This document shows, piece after piece, positions 27,351 through 36,835 of a stretch of DNA of 64,000 nt (position 1 is the stretch's first letter; each line of letters begins with the position of its first letter). The notes under the pieces are model-generated. The model ran no database searches and was not told the DNA's origin. It was given only the letters and a program-made list of their open reading frames with translations. Source of the stretch: Arthrobacter sp. EM1 (lineage in GTDB: Bacteria; Actinomycetota; Actinomycetes; Actinomycetales; Micrococcaceae). The stretch spans positions 558,001-622,000 of the forward strand of contig NZ_CP124836.1 of the NCBI RefSeq assembly GCF_029964055.1, read 5' to 3'. Position numbers and translations under genes: made by a program.

Positions 27351-27914
27351 TCAGTCCTTGCCCTTGCCCTTTCCCTTGGCCTTGCCGGTGTCGGCCGGCG
27401 GTTCCGCCGGCGCTGCAGGTGCGACCGCCGGCGCAGGAGCTGAGGCGGCGGCTTGGGCCTGGGCGGCGGCTTGGGCGGCGGCCGCTGCGGCCTGGGCGGC
27501 AGCTTGGGCTTGGGCCGCCGCTTCCTGTTCGGCGGCGACCCGCGCCGTTTCGGCGGCCGCCTGCTGGGCGTTGAGGTCCGTGCGGACGGTATCGATGGAC
27601 TTCCGGATGCTCTGGTGGCGTTGGAAGGACACCTCGCCGCGGCCGGCCGCCTCGTCCAGTTTCTGGACGAGGCCGTCCAGGTGCCGCAGGGCCGCTGCCG
27701 GATCGTTGGCGGCGGCTGCTTCGGTCACGGTAAGGACCTGCGATTGCAGTTCCCGGGCGGCATCGCCGTTTAGCTCCGGGGCCGCGGCGCAGCCGGAAAC
27801 TGTGCCGCAGAGCAACGCGATGGCGAGGACCACCTTGCCGAGGAGCCGGCCGGCGGCGGACGGGCTGGGGCGGCAGGGACGGTTTCCCCGGGCCGGCTGG
27901 ATGGTCGGCTTCAT
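27351..27914 (-). CDS. Putative lipoprotein, Ala/Gln-rich
   Basis: 187 residues. Hydrophobic LLGKVVLAIALLCGTVSGC with a lipobox-like TVSGC placing the acylated cysteine at 42. The mature part begins with an acidic helical domain (~45-110, LQSQVLTVTEAAAAND ... LDGLVQKLDEAAG), then a long Ala/Gln-rich coiled stretch and a Lys/Gly tail (KAKGKGKGKD). No family recognised. Its ATG overlaps the kinase stop by 4 nt, so the two are co-translated and it is likely an exported partner or substrate of that kinase. Confidence 0.75.
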   Translation of the reverse strand: MKPTIQPARGNRPCRPSPSAAGRLLGKVVLAIALLCGTVSGCAAAPELNGDAARELQSQVLTVTEAAAANDPAAALRHLDGLVQKLDEAAGRGEVSFQRHQSIRKSIDTVRTDLNAQQAAAETARVAAEQEAAAQAQAAAQAAAAAAQAAAQAQAAASAPAPAVAPAAPAEPPADTGKAKGKGKGKD

Positions 27915-29176
27915 GGTTCCACCTTGTCCTGGAGTTCCTGCAGGTGCTGGCCGAGGTCCCCGGTCACGGCCGGATAGGGAACGACGGCGGGTGGTGCCGG
28001 TGCCGAGAGCGCTACGCCGACGGCGAGGATCCCGGCCGCCAACGCCAGGGGTATAAGGAAGAGCAGCATCCGGGTGCTGCGCCGGGCCCGCCCGAAGCGA
28101 GCCGCGGATCGGGCTGGCCGGGAGCCGGTTTTCGACGGCGGCAAGGACACGGCGTCCGGGTCGAGCCGGTGCAGGGACCGGGTGCCGGTGGCGGGGCCGC
28201 CAAGGTTGTTCGACGCGGCAGGCCTGCCCTGGCCTGCGTCGTGACCGGGGGAGGCCGGCCGTGGCGGCCGGGCCGGCGGTGCCGGAAGTACCCGGGTGCG
28301 TTCTTCAACAAGGAGTCCCGGGAGGGACCGGGGCGAAATCAGGGCGTGACGCAACACCACCTCAAGTTCGGCGGCCGTCGGCCGGCTCTGCTGATCCAGC
28401 GCCGTCATGGCCCGGATGAGCCCGGCCCACTCGGCCGGCACCGAATCGGGGATGGCCGGGGCCCGGTGCAGCCTCGCGACGGCGGATTCCACGGCGTTGC
28501 CCGGATACTCGACGTCGCCTTTGATCGCTTCGAGCAGCACCAGCCCGAACGAATAGATGTCACTGGCAGGGCCGAGGTCCGCGCCCCGGGCCTGTTCCGG
28601 GCTCAGGTAGGCGGCGGTGCCCACCATCGTGCCGGTGGCGGTCAGCCGGGTTCCGTCCATAATGCGGGCGATCCCAAAATCCGTGAGTTTTGGTCGCAGC
28701 GGCTCCCCGGGCCGGAGCGGGACCAGCATAATGTTGGCCGGCTTAATGTCCCGGTGGATGATCCCGAGTGAATGCACGTAGGCCAGGGCGTCTGACAGGC
28801 CGGCCCCGATGACCGCTATCTCATCGAGCGGCAGCGGGCTGTGCCGGATCCGGGCGCGGAGGTCCTGCCCGTCCACCAGCTCCATGGTCAGGAACGGCCG
28901 GGGTTCCCCGGGAACCCGGGTGTCGACACCGGAGTCGAAGAGGGTCACCAGGCCCGGATGGTTCAGAGTTGCCAGCAACTGAACCTCCGCCTCCTGGCGC
29001 CGGATGTCTTCCGGATCCGTGGACTTCGGTGCAAAGAGTTTGAGGGCCACGTCCCGGCCCAGGTTCGTATCCTTGGCGGAATAGACCGAAGCCATGCCGC
29101 CCCGGCCGATCATCTCGGCCAGCAGGTAGCGACCACCGACGAGTGTTGCCGTGTCGTAATTGGGCGAACTCGTCAC
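27911..29176 (-). CDS. Membrane-anchored Ser/Thr protein kinase (PknB-like)
   Basis: 421 residues. The Hanks-type kinase domain ~15-280 has glycine loop IGRGGMASVY, ATP-binding K46 in VALKLF, catalytic D143 in IIHRDIKPANIM, DFG at 166-168 and GTAAYLSPEQ in the activation segment. A Pro-rich juxtamembrane linker (~295-365) leads to one membrane helix (369-391) and only ~30 residues outside, so there are no PASTA repeats and a separate sensor is likely. GTG at 29176 is chosen for its GGGGA SD. The co-translated lipoprotein follows. Confidence 0.9.
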   Translation of the reverse strand: MTSSPNYDTATLVGGRYLLAEMIGRGGMASVYSAKDTNLGRDVALKLFAPKSTDPEDIRRQEAEVQLLATLNHPGLVTLFDSGVDTRVPGEPRPFLTMELVDGQDLRARIRHSPLPLDEIAVIGAGLSDALAYVHSLGIIHRDIKPANIMLVPLRPGEPLRPKLTDFGIARIMDGTRLTATGTMVGTAAYLSPEQARGADLGPASDIYSFGLVLLEAIKGDVEYPGNAVESAVARLHRAPAIPDSVPAEWAGLIRAMTALDQQSRPTAAELEVVLRHALISPRSLPGLLVEERTRVLPAPPARPPRPASPGHDAGQGRPAASNNLGGPATGTRSLHRLDPDAVSLPPSKTGSRPARSAARFGRARRSTRMLLFLIPLALAAGILAVGVALSAPAPPAVVPYPAVTGDLGQHLQELQDKVEP

Positions 29177-29380
29177 ACTGGTCCCCGTCCGTTCCCGTGC
29201 GCCAAAGCGGCGCCTTCCAAGAATGATACCGGGACGGCACGGCCCCCCGGATGGCGGCCGCGGACCGACGGCTGCCATCCGGGGCCAAACGTTGCCGGAA
29301 CGCGATTGCCGGTGAGTCCCCCAGCGGACCCAACGACGTCGCCCGGCCCCACGAAGGCCTGTTCGGTAGGCGTTAGCGTC

Positions 29381-29536
29381 CTACGGCGGATGCCGTCCCG
29401 CCGGCCGGGGTGACGGTCTGCGGCGCGTCGGCGGTCCTGCAGGCGGGTTCGCTTCGGGGTTGGGCTCTGCCGGTGTCAGCGCGGGGGCGGCGGAAGGGTG
29501 GGTGCCGCAATGACGGCAGCGGACCATGGCGTCCAT
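29381..29536 (-). CDS. Possible 51-residue protein with CxxC motif
   Basis: A short frame starting MDAMVRCRHCGTHP, then Pro/Arg-rich to the end. It has a well-placed AGGAGA 6 nt before the ATG and a RCRHCG zinc-ribbon-like knuckle, but only one CxxC pair. No family recognised; a chance ORF is possible. The rest of the gap 29177-29616 shows nothing I can name. Confidence 0.35.
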   Translation of the reverse strand: MDAMVRCRHCGTHPSAAPALTPAEPNPEANPPAGPPTRRRPSPRPAGRHPP

Positions 29537-29616
29537 TGGGGATCTCCTGAATGACTGTTGGCGGGCGCTCACAAGCGCCCGGTTGGCCGTGCTCAGTGGA
29601 GGTCGGGGACGGCCGA

Positions 29617-30765
29617 TTAGTCGGGAGATGAACCCGGGTCCGCAGCGGCGGCCGGGTGTGCGTGCTGGAGCGGGCCGCGGATCGGTTCAGCGGCGGCCGT
29701 GGGAATGATCAAGTACAGGCTGGGAAGCCAAGCGGCGCCACTTGAGGGCCCGCCGGAGGAGATGGTGTTGCCGGAGCCCGAACCCGGCGCGGCGGGCAGG
29801 GCAGTGGGTGTCGGCAGATTCTTCTCGTTGTGAAAAGGGGCGTGGGGTGCTTGGCCCGCAGGGGAGTGGGGTGCCTTTGCGCCCGGGCCGGAGCCCGATG
29901 CGGGAACCGAGTCTGGTTTCTGTCCGTCCGCTCTCGGCCGCATTGCGGTATCCAGAGCCGGTGGGTAGCTGGCGCCGGAATAGAACGCGGCGGGAACGGC
30001 CGACGGGGCAGGACCCCGCGCGGCCAGGGCTACGTCGAGTGCCACGGATGCCGGGTCCGAAGCCGGCGGCACCGGACCGGGAAGCGTCGGGTCACCAGGA
30101 GTCCGGTCCGTCGCCGCCGACGGTGCCGTTGGGACGGTGGATGTTGCGGCCGGCTGCGTCGATTCGGGACCGGCGACCGAAGGGTCGTTCGGCACAGGAC
30201 CCGCTGCGAGGACGGCGACCGGGAGGGGCAGGTCGGGGACGGTGACCGGGTCGGGGACCGGGACGGTGGCCGGGACGGTCGGGTCGGGGACGGTGACGGT
30301 CGGGTCGGGAACCGGGACGGCGACCGGGAGGGTCGGGTCGGGAACCGGGAGCGTCGGGACGGGGACGGTCACCAGGAGGGTCGGGTCGGGAACCGGGAGC
30401 GTCGGATCCGGCACGGTGACCGGGAGCGGCGGCGCTTCGACGACCGGGGACGGTACCACTGTAGGGTCCGCCGCCGGGACCGTCGTCCACGGTACGTCCG
30501 CGGCTGCTGCGGTGTCCGTCACGGCGCCTGCCACCACATCCGAAGCTGCCGCGGCGGGGGCAGGAAGGTAGGCGGCGAGGTCGGGAGAAAAGGGGACAAC
30601 TGCAACGTCCACGATCGTTGCAGCCGAGGCCGGAGCGGAGGCGGCCGAGTCGTCTGCGGTGGCAACCGACGCGGAGACAGCCAGCCAGGCGACGCCGGCG
30701 AGGCTTCCCAAGATCATCCGCCGGAGCGGGCGGCGCGTGCGGAACGGCGCTGATGTTGAGTCCAT
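29617..30765 (-). CDS. Exported Pro/Val/Asp-Pro repeat protein
   Basis: 382 residues. N-terminal RRPLRRMILGSLAGVAWLAVSASVATA looks like a signal peptide (cleavage ~ATA-DD). Residues ~95-190 are runs of PDPT-(V/L)-(P/T)-V, a low-complexity extended repeat; the rest is Ala/Pro/Ser/Gly-rich. No enzymatic domain and no LPxTG. A moderately hydrophobic SLYLIIPTAAA near the C-terminus is too weak to call an anchor. Probably a cell-wall or secreted structural protein; function unknown. The DNA of the repeat (~30215-30430) is internally repetitive. Confidence 0.7.
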   Translation of the reverse strand: MDSTSAPFRTRRPLRRMILGSLAGVAWLAVSASVATADDSAASAPASAATIVDVAVVPFSPDLAAYLPAPAAAASDVVAGAVTDTAAAADVPWTTVPAADPTVVPSPVVEAPPLPVTVPDPTLPVPDPTLLVTVPVPTLPVPDPTLPVAVPVPDPTVTVPDPTVPATVPVPDPVTVPDLPLPVAVLAAGPVPNDPSVAGPESTQPAATSTVPTAPSAATDRTPGDPTLPGPVPPASDPASVALDVALAARGPAPSAVPAAFYSGASYPPALDTAMRPRADGQKPDSVPASGSGPGAKAPHSPAGQAPHAPFHNEKNLPTPTALPAAPGSGSGNTISSGGPSSGAAWLPSLYLIIPTAAAEPIRGPLQHAHPAAAADPGSSPD

Positions 30766-30881
30766 GCCTGCACCCCACTCCCGCGAAATCCCGATGGTTG
30801 CCTCTAGGATAAGCCCGCACTCGGGGTGCTAGTCCAGAGCCCGGCGTAAAATCGATGCAGGCCGGTGCGGCGGGAACGCCG

Positions 30882-31952
30882 TCAGCGGGCATCGTTCGGG
30901 TAGCTTACCCCCAGCTGGGAGCGCACCCCGTCGAAGAGCCGCATGGTGTTGAGGGAGTCCTCCAGGGGCATCACGGGACTCTCCGCGAGGCCCTGCTGGA
31001 TGCAGCGCGTCACCTCGCGCAGTTCATAGCTATAGCCGCGCCCAACGACGTCGAAGGACTCGATGCGGGGGTCGTCAAAGCCAACCCGAACGAGCAGCTC
31101 CTTCGGGTTGTTGATCGAGCCGATGGACTGCAGGAATCCCTTGCTGCCGGCCACCGTGGCGGTCCGCGGGCCGTACGCCAGCAGGGACGAGGTCAGCTGC
31201 GCCTGGGCGCCGTGCCGGTAGCCAAGGGTCAGCGCATTCTGGGCGTCCACGCCGTCCTCGTTCAGCCAGCCCGTGGCGCTGACGGTCGCCGGGAAACCCA
31301 GGGTGCCCAGGGCCCAGAGCAGCGGGTAAACGGTGAGGTCAAGCAGCGCGCCGCCGCCGTCGTTCGGAGCCCAGAGGCGCGAGGTGGGCGAATACGGTGC
31401 CGGGAATCCCAGATCCGCCGCTACCCACTTGACGTCGCCGAGCTCGCCGGACGCCGCGATCTCGAAAGCCCGCTGCATGCCCGGCAGGAAGCGGCTCCAC
31501 ATGGCCTCCATCAGGAACAGGCCCTTGACCCGGGCCACGGACACAAGCTCGGCGGCCTCGCGTGCATTGACGGTGAGCGCCTTTTCGCACAGGACGTGCT
31601 TGCCCGCGTTGAGGGCTGCCAGCGCGATGCGGTGATGGTGGGCGTGCGGGGTGGCAACGTAGACGACGTCGACCGCGTCGTCGGCGAGCAGCCGCTCATA
31701 GCCGCTGCGCCCGTCACCGTCTCCGTAGGCCCGGGCGAAGCCGAAATCGGCTGCGAACGCATCGGCGCCCGGCTGGCTGCGCGAGCTGACTGCGTAGAGC
31801 TCGGCATCGGCCAAGAGTTCCAGGTCGCGGGTCACCGCCGCGGCGATGCCTCCCGTGGCGATGACCCCCCAGCGCAGCCGGGCACCGGTGGCGGTGCGGG
31901 GATCGGAGTCCGGCTGGCTGAACAGCCAGGGCGTGGCGATGTGGGCGGTCAT
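30882..31952 (-). CDS. Gfo/Idh/MocA family oxidoreductase
   Basis: 356 residues. N-terminal Rossmann fold (LRWGVIATGGIA, VDVVYVATPHAHHHRIALAALNAGKHVLCEKALTVN), where the EK of CEKALT is the family's conserved active-site lysine motif, followed by a C-terminal beta-sheet domain (GGGALLDLTVYPL). It acts on a sugar, inositol or related polyol with NAD(P); the substrate is unknown. Stands alone, 80+ nt from its neighbours. Confidence 0.9.
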   Translation of the reverse strand: MTAHIATPWLFSQPDSDPRTATGARLRWGVIATGGIAAAVTRDLELLADAELYAVSSRSQPGADAFAADFGFARAYGDGDGRSGYERLLADDAVDVVYVATPHAHHHRIALAALNAGKHVLCEKALTVNAREAAELVSVARVKGLFLMEAMWSRFLPGMQRAFEIAASGELGDVKWVAADLGFPAPYSPTSRLWAPNDGGGALLDLTVYPLLWALGTLGFPATVSATGWLNEDGVDAQNALTLGYRHGAQAQLTSSLLAYGPRTATVAGSKGFLQSIGSINNPKELLVRVGFDDPRIESFDVVGRGYSYELREVTRCIQQGLAESPVMPLEDSLNTMRLFDGVRSQLGVSYPNDAR

Positions 31953-32036
31953 GGTGCCATCCTCTCACCCGGGCCGGCGGTGTGCGGGACTGCGCCGGCC
32001 CGTGCCCTGGACAGCGTCCGGGGCCGTGCCCTGACG

Positions 32037-32744
32037 TTAGGCGGGAGTCGCGGCGCTGAGCCGGCTGCGGGCCGCCTCCTCCGTCAGCCGGCCCTGCTGG
32101 AGCCGGAACCGCCGGTCGGTCTTGTTGGCCAGCGAGCGGTCATGCGTGACCACCAGGATGGTGGTGTTATGGTCCCGGCTGAGCGAGCTGAGGAGCTCGA
32201 TGATGTGTTCGCCGGTCTGTTCGTCCAGGTTGCCCGTTGGTTCATCCGCGAGGATCAGCGCGGGGGAGTTGGCAAGTGCCCGGGCGATGGCCACCCGTTG
32301 TTGCTCCCCGCCGGAGAGCCGGTTAATGCGCCGCCCGTGCTTGTCCGGATCCAGCTGCACCTGCTCTAGCAACGCCCGGGCCCGCTCCAGGCGCGCAGCC
32401 CTGCGCGCCCCGGCAAACTCCATTGGCAACATCACGTTGTCCGCCGCGGAAAGGTTGGGGATCAGGTTGAACTGTTGGAACACAAAGCCGATGTCCCGAC
32501 GCCGGTACTCGGTGAGCCTGCTGTCCGGCATGTCGGCCAGGCTCACGCCATTGACCAGCACGTCGCCGCTCGTTGGTTTGTCGAGGGCGCCAAGCAGGGA
32601 CAACAAGGTGCTCTTGCCGCTGCCGCTCTTGCCGACGATTGAGGCCAAGGTGCCCTGCTCCAGCGAGAAGCTGACATCGTTGACGGGTTTGATTGTGCGG
32701 TCGCCGGAATTGAACGTCCGGACCAGGTTCTTGACTTCGATCAT
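32037..32744 (-). CDS. MacB/LolD-type ABC transporter ATP-binding protein
   Basis: 235 residues. Walker A GKSGSGKST, Q-loop FVFQQFNLIP, signature RLSGGEQQRVAIARAL, Walker B LILADEPTGNLD and H-loop VVTHD. Sequence is of the MacB/LolD/FtsE group, which drives mechanotransmission by FtsX-type permeases. It follows the matching permease gene, with only 2 nt between the permease stop and this ATG. Confidence 0.93.
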   Translation of the reverse strand: MIEVKNLVRTFNSGDRTIKPVNDVSFSLEQGTLASIVGKSGSGKSTLLSLLGALDKPTSGDVLVNGVSLADMPDSRLTEYRRRDIGFVFQQFNLIPNLSAADNVMLPMEFAGARRAARLERARALLEQVQLDPDKHGRRINRLSGGEQQRVAIARALANSPALILADEPTGNLDEQTGEHIIELLSSLSRDHNTTILVVTHDRSLANKTDRRFRLQQGRLTEEAARSRLSAATPA

Positions 32745-32746
32745 GG

Positions 32747-34162
32747 CTATTCTCCTCGGAGGACTTCGATGGGGCGGATGCGGGCCGTAAGCAGGGCCGG
32801 GACCAGCGCTCCGACGATGGCGACACCAAAGACTGCGGCAATGCCCGCGGCAATAACGCCGGGGGAGGCGCTCGCGGTGACGGAGGTCAGCAATTGGCTG
32901 GCCCCGCCGACGGGGTCGCCGCCGGGGAATCCGCCGGGGAATCCGCGGGCCCCGGCGCGCGGGACGGGGGTGGCCGCGGCGGTGCTGTTGGAACTGATCA
33001 GTGCGCTGGCGATGCCGCCGCTGGCGAAGGACGCGACGGCGGCGCCCACCACACTGCCCAGGGCCACAAGAACGAGTGCCTCCAGCACAAACTGCAGGCC
33101 GATGGTGCGGTTCAGTGCGCCAATGGCCTTCAGGACACCGATTTCCCGGCGGCGCTCGCGGACCAGCATCACCATGATCAGCAGGATGATCAGCCCGGCC
33201 GTGGCCAGGGCCGCCACGAAGGCGATGAGGGAGATGTTCTTGACGCTGCCCAGTGAGCTGACAGCGGTTTCGAGGTTGCGCTGGCCCTGGCTGACATCCG
33301 CCTTATCGGTGCCGAGCGCAGCCTGCAGCGCTGTCTTGGCGGCGTCGACGTTCTCCAGGGAGTTGACGGTGACGATCATGGTGGAGAGTTCGCCGGGAAG
33401 TTCCGCGAGGTTCTGGGCGGTGGGGAGAGTGAGGTAGAGGGCGTTGTTGCCAAAGGCCGTGCCGGCATCGAACAGGCCAGTCACGGTGAACGTCTGGTTG
33501 TTGATGGTGAATGCGGAACCGACCGTGAGGCCGTTCTTCTCGGCCAGGGTGGCTCCCAGGAGGGCGCCGGTGGAGGCGGCCGTATAATCGCCGAGGCCCG
33601 TGCCGCCGGTCAGTGCAAGGGCCTTGCCGCCGGTATCGACTTCGGCGCCGATGCCGGTGGCGGTGACGGGCACGGAGAACGCCGGTGCCGTTGCTGGACT
33701 GCTGCCGGAGCTGCCCGTTGCGGCCTGGTTGCGGGCGCCGAGGGTCCCGGCGTCGATGGCTGCCTTAAGGCTTGTGGTCACGGTCGTGGCGGACTGGCCG
33801 CCTGGGCCGCCTTGCCCGCCCGGGCCGCCCGTCCCGCCCTGGGCGGCGGCCGCCTCGGCGTTGCGCAAACGGAGTGCCTTGGTGCCCACGACGGTGCTTA
33901 CATTGGCCACTGCGGCCGCGGACGTGGCTTGCTCAGCGGTGAGCGGCTCACCGCCGCCTTCGAAGCCCTGGCCGCCGGCTGGGTTGACTGTCAGCACGGT
34001 GCCTACCGAGGCGTTGAGCTCTGCGACCTTTCCTGCAACAGCTTGGTTGGCCACCAACATGGCCAGGGCGAGGCCGATGGCAACAGCCAGGACGGCCACG
34101 ACGGCGGCCGTTCGGACCTTGTTTCTGAAGGCGTTGCCGATACTCCGGGCAAGGACGCTCAC
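32747..34162 (-). CDS. MacB/FtsX-type ABC transporter permease
   Basis: 471 residues. One N-terminal membrane helix (TAAVVAVLAVAIGLALAML), a large extracytoplasmic MacB_PCD domain, then three C-terminal helices of the FtsX domain with the conserved RERRREIGVLKAIGA. The outer domain contains Gly-rich low-complexity (GGTGGPGGQGGPGG). GTG at 34162 is chosen because AGGAG precedes it by 4-5 nt. With the ATPase it should form an exporter or signalling complex; cargo unknown. Confidence 0.88.
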   Translation of the reverse strand: MSVLARSIGNAFRNKVRTAAVVAVLAVAIGLALAMLVANQAVAGKVAELNASVGTVLTVNPAGGQGFEGGGEPLTAEQATSAAAVANVSTVVGTKALRLRNAEAAAAQGGTGGPGGQGGPGGQSATTVTTSLKAAIDAGTLGARNQAATGSSGSSPATAPAFSVPVTATGIGAEVDTGGKALALTGGTGLGDYTAASTGALLGATLAEKNGLTVGSAFTINNQTFTVTGLFDAGTAFGNNALYLTLPTAQNLAELPGELSTMIVTVNSLENVDAAKTALQAALGTDKADVSQGQRNLETAVSSLGSVKNISLIAFVAALATAGLIILLIMVMLVRERRREIGVLKAIGALNRTIGLQFVLEALVLVALGSVVGAAVASFASGGIASALISSNSTAAATPVPRAGARGFPGGFPGGDPVGGASQLLTSVTASASPGVIAAGIAAVFGVAIVGALVPALLTARIRPIEVLRGE

Positions 34163-34303
34163 GTGACTCCTAGGAAAACTCAGGCCGGCCCGAGCAGCCG
34201 GCGGATGAGACCACACTGGTACTCGCTGCTGTGCAGGTCACCCGCCGGAGCTATGGATCTGCTGTGAAACCGGCCTCCGGCCGCCGGCACGAGGGCAGCA
34301 AAA

Positions 34304-34336
34304 AGCCCCGACCCGCCGTCAGGCGGAGCCGGGGCT
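34304..34336 (-). terminator. Intrinsic terminator of the mmsA-mmsB-chvE operon
   Basis: Stem formed by AGCCCCG...CCGCC and GGCGG...CGGGGCT, followed on the minus strand by TTTT. It lies about 20 nt beyond the chvE stop. Confidence 0.8.
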
Positions 34337-34358
34337 CAATGCTGGATCAACGAATGAA

Positions 34359-35459
34359 CTACTTCGTCAGCGGCCCGAGTACCGGATCGTCGGTGTAAGC
34401 AGTCTTGACGTTTTCCTTGGTCACGATCACCGGCTCCAGCAGGAACGCGGGAACTACCTTGACAGTGTTGTTGTAGGACTTGTCGTCATTGATCTCAGGC
34501 TTCTTGCCGGCCTGGAGATCCTTGACCATGGTGATTGCGTGCTCAACGAGCTTGCGGGTGTCCTTGTTGATGGTGGAGTACTGCTCGCCGGCAAGGATGG
34601 ACTTGACGGATTCAACTTCCGAGTCCTGGCCGGTGATGACCGGGAGCGGCTTGCCGGCGGCCTTGACCGAGGTCAGGACTGCGCGGGCCAGCGTGTCGTT
34701 GGGGGACAGCACACCATCCAGGGTTGCCGAGCCGTAGCTGCCGGTCAGCAGGGTGTCGGCCCGCTTCTGGGCGTTCTCGGCCTTCCAGCCCTGGGTTACG
34801 GCCTGTTCGAACGAGGTCTGGCCGGAAAGGACCTTGAGGGTGCCGTCGTCGATTTTCGGCTTCAGCACGCTCATGGCGCCGTCGAAGAAGACCTTCGCAT
34901 TGGCATCATCCGGGGAACCGGCGAACAGTTCGACGTTGTACGGGCCTTCAGGCTTCTTGGCCTTCATCCCGTCCAGCAGGGCCTGGCCCTGAAGTACGCC
35001 GACCTTGAAGTTGTCGTAGGCCACGTAGTAGTCCACGTTCTCGGTGTTCAGCAGCAGCCGGTCATACGCGATGATCGTAGCGCCGGCGTCCTTGGCCTGC
35101 TTGAGCTGGGTTCCCAGCTGCGCACCGTCGATGGCGCCGACGATGATGACCTTGGCACCCTTGGTGACCATGGCGCTGATCTGGTTCTGCTGCTCGGACA
35201 CGCCGCCGTTGGCGAACTGCACATCTGCCTTGAAGCCGGCGCCGTTGAGGCCGTCGTTGAACAGCTTCTCGGCCAGCACCCAGTTCTCGGACGTCTTCTG
35301 CGGGAGCGCGACGCCGATCGAGGATTCCTGCGGGAATCCGCCCGCTGCCCCGGAGGTACCGCCGGTAGTGGCGGTATCCGTGCGGCCGCAGGCCGTCAGC
35401 GCCAGTGCTGCGATAGCGGCGATGGCCGCTGCCTTTCCTGCTTTACCAATCAGTTGCAT
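34359..35459 (-). CDS. chvE: Multiple-monosaccharide ABC transporter substrate-binding lipoprotein
   Basis: 366 residues. Lipoprotein signal with lipobox LTAC (C24), then a type I periplasmic-binding fold (SIGVALPQKTSENWVLAEKLFNDGL, VIIVGAIDGAQLG, AYDRLLLNTENVDYYVAYDNFKVG). It fits the ChvE/MmsE-type xylose/glucose/galactose binder. Last gene of the mmsA-mmsB-chvE operon; a terminator follows. Confidence 0.88.
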   Translation of the reverse strand: MQLIGKAGKAAAIAAIAALALTACGRTDTATTGGTSGAAGGFPQESSIGVALPQKTSENWVLAEKLFNDGLNGAGFKADVQFANGGVSEQQNQISAMVTKGAKVIIVGAIDGAQLGTQLKQAKDAGATIIAYDRLLLNTENVDYYVAYDNFKVGVLQGQALLDGMKAKKPEGPYNVELFAGSPDDANAKVFFDGAMSVLKPKIDDGTLKVLSGQTSFEQAVTQGWKAENAQKRADTLLTGSYGSATLDGVLSPNDTLARAVLTSVKAAGKPLPVITGQDSEVESVKSILAGEQYSTINKDTRKLVEHAITMVKDLQAGKKPEINDDKSYNNTVKVVPAFLLEPVIVTKENVKTAYTDDPVLGPLTK

Positions 35460-35521
35460 TGCTTGGTTCTCTTTCTTTAGATGGGGTGCGGAGAATCGTG
35501 GTGGAACGGATCAGGGGAGAA

Positions 35522-36790
35522 CTAGGCGCCCTTGGCGATGACCTCTTTGGTGGAGGTGGTCTCGTCAGGTTTGATCTCGTTGTTGCGGCCGAAGTTTTTC
35601 ATCATCATGCCAATGAGCGACTTTTTGCCCTGCGTCTTGTTGTAGACGTCGAAGGCGACGGCGATCAGGAGCACGAGGCCCTTGATGATCTGGGTGAGGT
35701 CCGCGCCGACACCGAGCAGCTGCAGGCCGTTGTTCAGCACCGCCATCACCAGGCCGCCGACGATCGAGCCGATCACGGTGCCGACGCCGCCGGTGACGGC
35801 CGCGCCGCCGATGAAGACGGCCGCGATGGCGTCAAGTTCCCAGCCGACGCCGTCGAACGGGCCGGAGGCGGTGGAGCGGCCAACGAAGATCATGCCGGCG
35901 AGTCCGGCCAGGACGGACATGTTCATCATCACCAGGAAGTTGACCTTCTTGGACTGCACCCCGGAGAGCTCGGCCGCATGGCGGTTGCCGCCCACGGCGT
36001 AGACGTGGCGGCCGATGATGGTCTTGGCGGAGATGAATCCGTAGATCAGGACCAGGACGGCCAGGATCAGCCCCGGGATCGGGAACGAGGTGCCGGGCCG
36101 GCCGGTCGCGAAGAGGTACGTGGCGTACAGGATGGCGCCGCAGATCAGGACCAGTTTGGTGACGGTCACCCAGGATTCGGGCACCTCGGCGCCCAGGGCC
36201 TTGGCCTTGCGGCGGGAGCGGATCTCGCTGATGATCACGAAGGCCACACCGGCAAGTCCCAGCAGCAGGGTCAGGTTGTTGTAGCCGGTGTTGGGCCCGA
36301 ACTCGGGCAGGTAACCGGAACCGATGTACTGGAAATCGGCGGGGACCGGGATGGTGTTGGACTTGCCGACGAACTGGTTGAAGCCGCGGAACAGCAGCAT
36401 ACCGGCCAGCGTGACGATGAAGGCCGGGATCCCGACGTAGGCCGTCCAGAAGCCCTGCCAGGCCCCGATCAGGGCACCGAGCAGCAGTCCGAAGAGGACG
36501 CCGAGGTACCAGGGGATGCCCCAGTCACGGATCATGAGGGCCACGCTGACGCCCACGAATGCCGCGACCGAGCCCACCGAGAGGTCGATGTGGCCGGCGA
36601 TAATCACCAGCACCATCCCGATGGCGAGGATCAGGATGTAGGAGTTGCCGTTGAAGAGGTTGATGACGTTGCCCGGGGTGAGCGTGCGTCCCTCGGTGAA
36701 AATTTGGAAGAAGACGATCAGTGCAACCAGGGCGAAGATCATGCCGAATTGGCGGGTATTGCCGCCAAAGAGCTTCTTGAGCGCGTTCAT
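35522..36790 (-). CDS. mmsB: Multiple-monosaccharide ABC transporter permease
   Basis: 422 residues with about ten membrane helices and the family loop GHIDLSVGSVAAFVG and VGGNRHAAELSG (EAA-like contact region). The long central insertion between helices (ISEIRSRRKAKALGAEVPESW) is typical of the xylose/MmsB permease group rather than RbsC. Lies between mmsA and chvE on the same strand. Confidence 0.9.
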   Translation of the reverse strand: MNALKKLFGGNTRQFGMIFALVALIVFFQIFTEGRTLTPGNVINLFNGNSYILILAIGMVLVIIAGHIDLSVGSVAAFVGVSVALMIRDWGIPWYLGVLFGLLLGALIGAWQGFWTAYVGIPAFIVTLAGMLLFRGFNQFVGKSNTIPVPADFQYIGSGYLPEFGPNTGYNNLTLLLGLAGVAFVIISEIRSRRKAKALGAEVPESWVTVTKLVLICGAILYATYLFATGRPGTSFPIPGLILAVLVLIYGFISAKTIIGRHVYAVGGNRHAAELSGVQSKKVNFLVMMNMSVLAGLAGMIFVGRSTASGPFDGVGWELDAIAAVFIGGAAVTGGVGTVIGSIVGGLVMAVLNNGLQLLGVGADLTQIIKGLVLLIAVAFDVYNKTQGKKSLIGMMMKNFGRNNEIKPDETTSTKEVIAKGA

Positions 36791-36835
36791 TGTGTCAGTC
36801 CTTGTGGTCCGGAATGTTCTGGATGGTCCAGAGTG

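Noticed and set aside
29177..29616. A possible tRNA or structured RNA in the gap upstream of the kinase
   Set aside because: No cloverleaf, anticodon arm or conserved RNA motif could be found; only a weak 51-codon ORF.
30215..30430. Repeats in the Pro/Val gene as a CRISPR-like array
   Set aside because: Units are in-frame codon repeats of variable length with no unique spacers.
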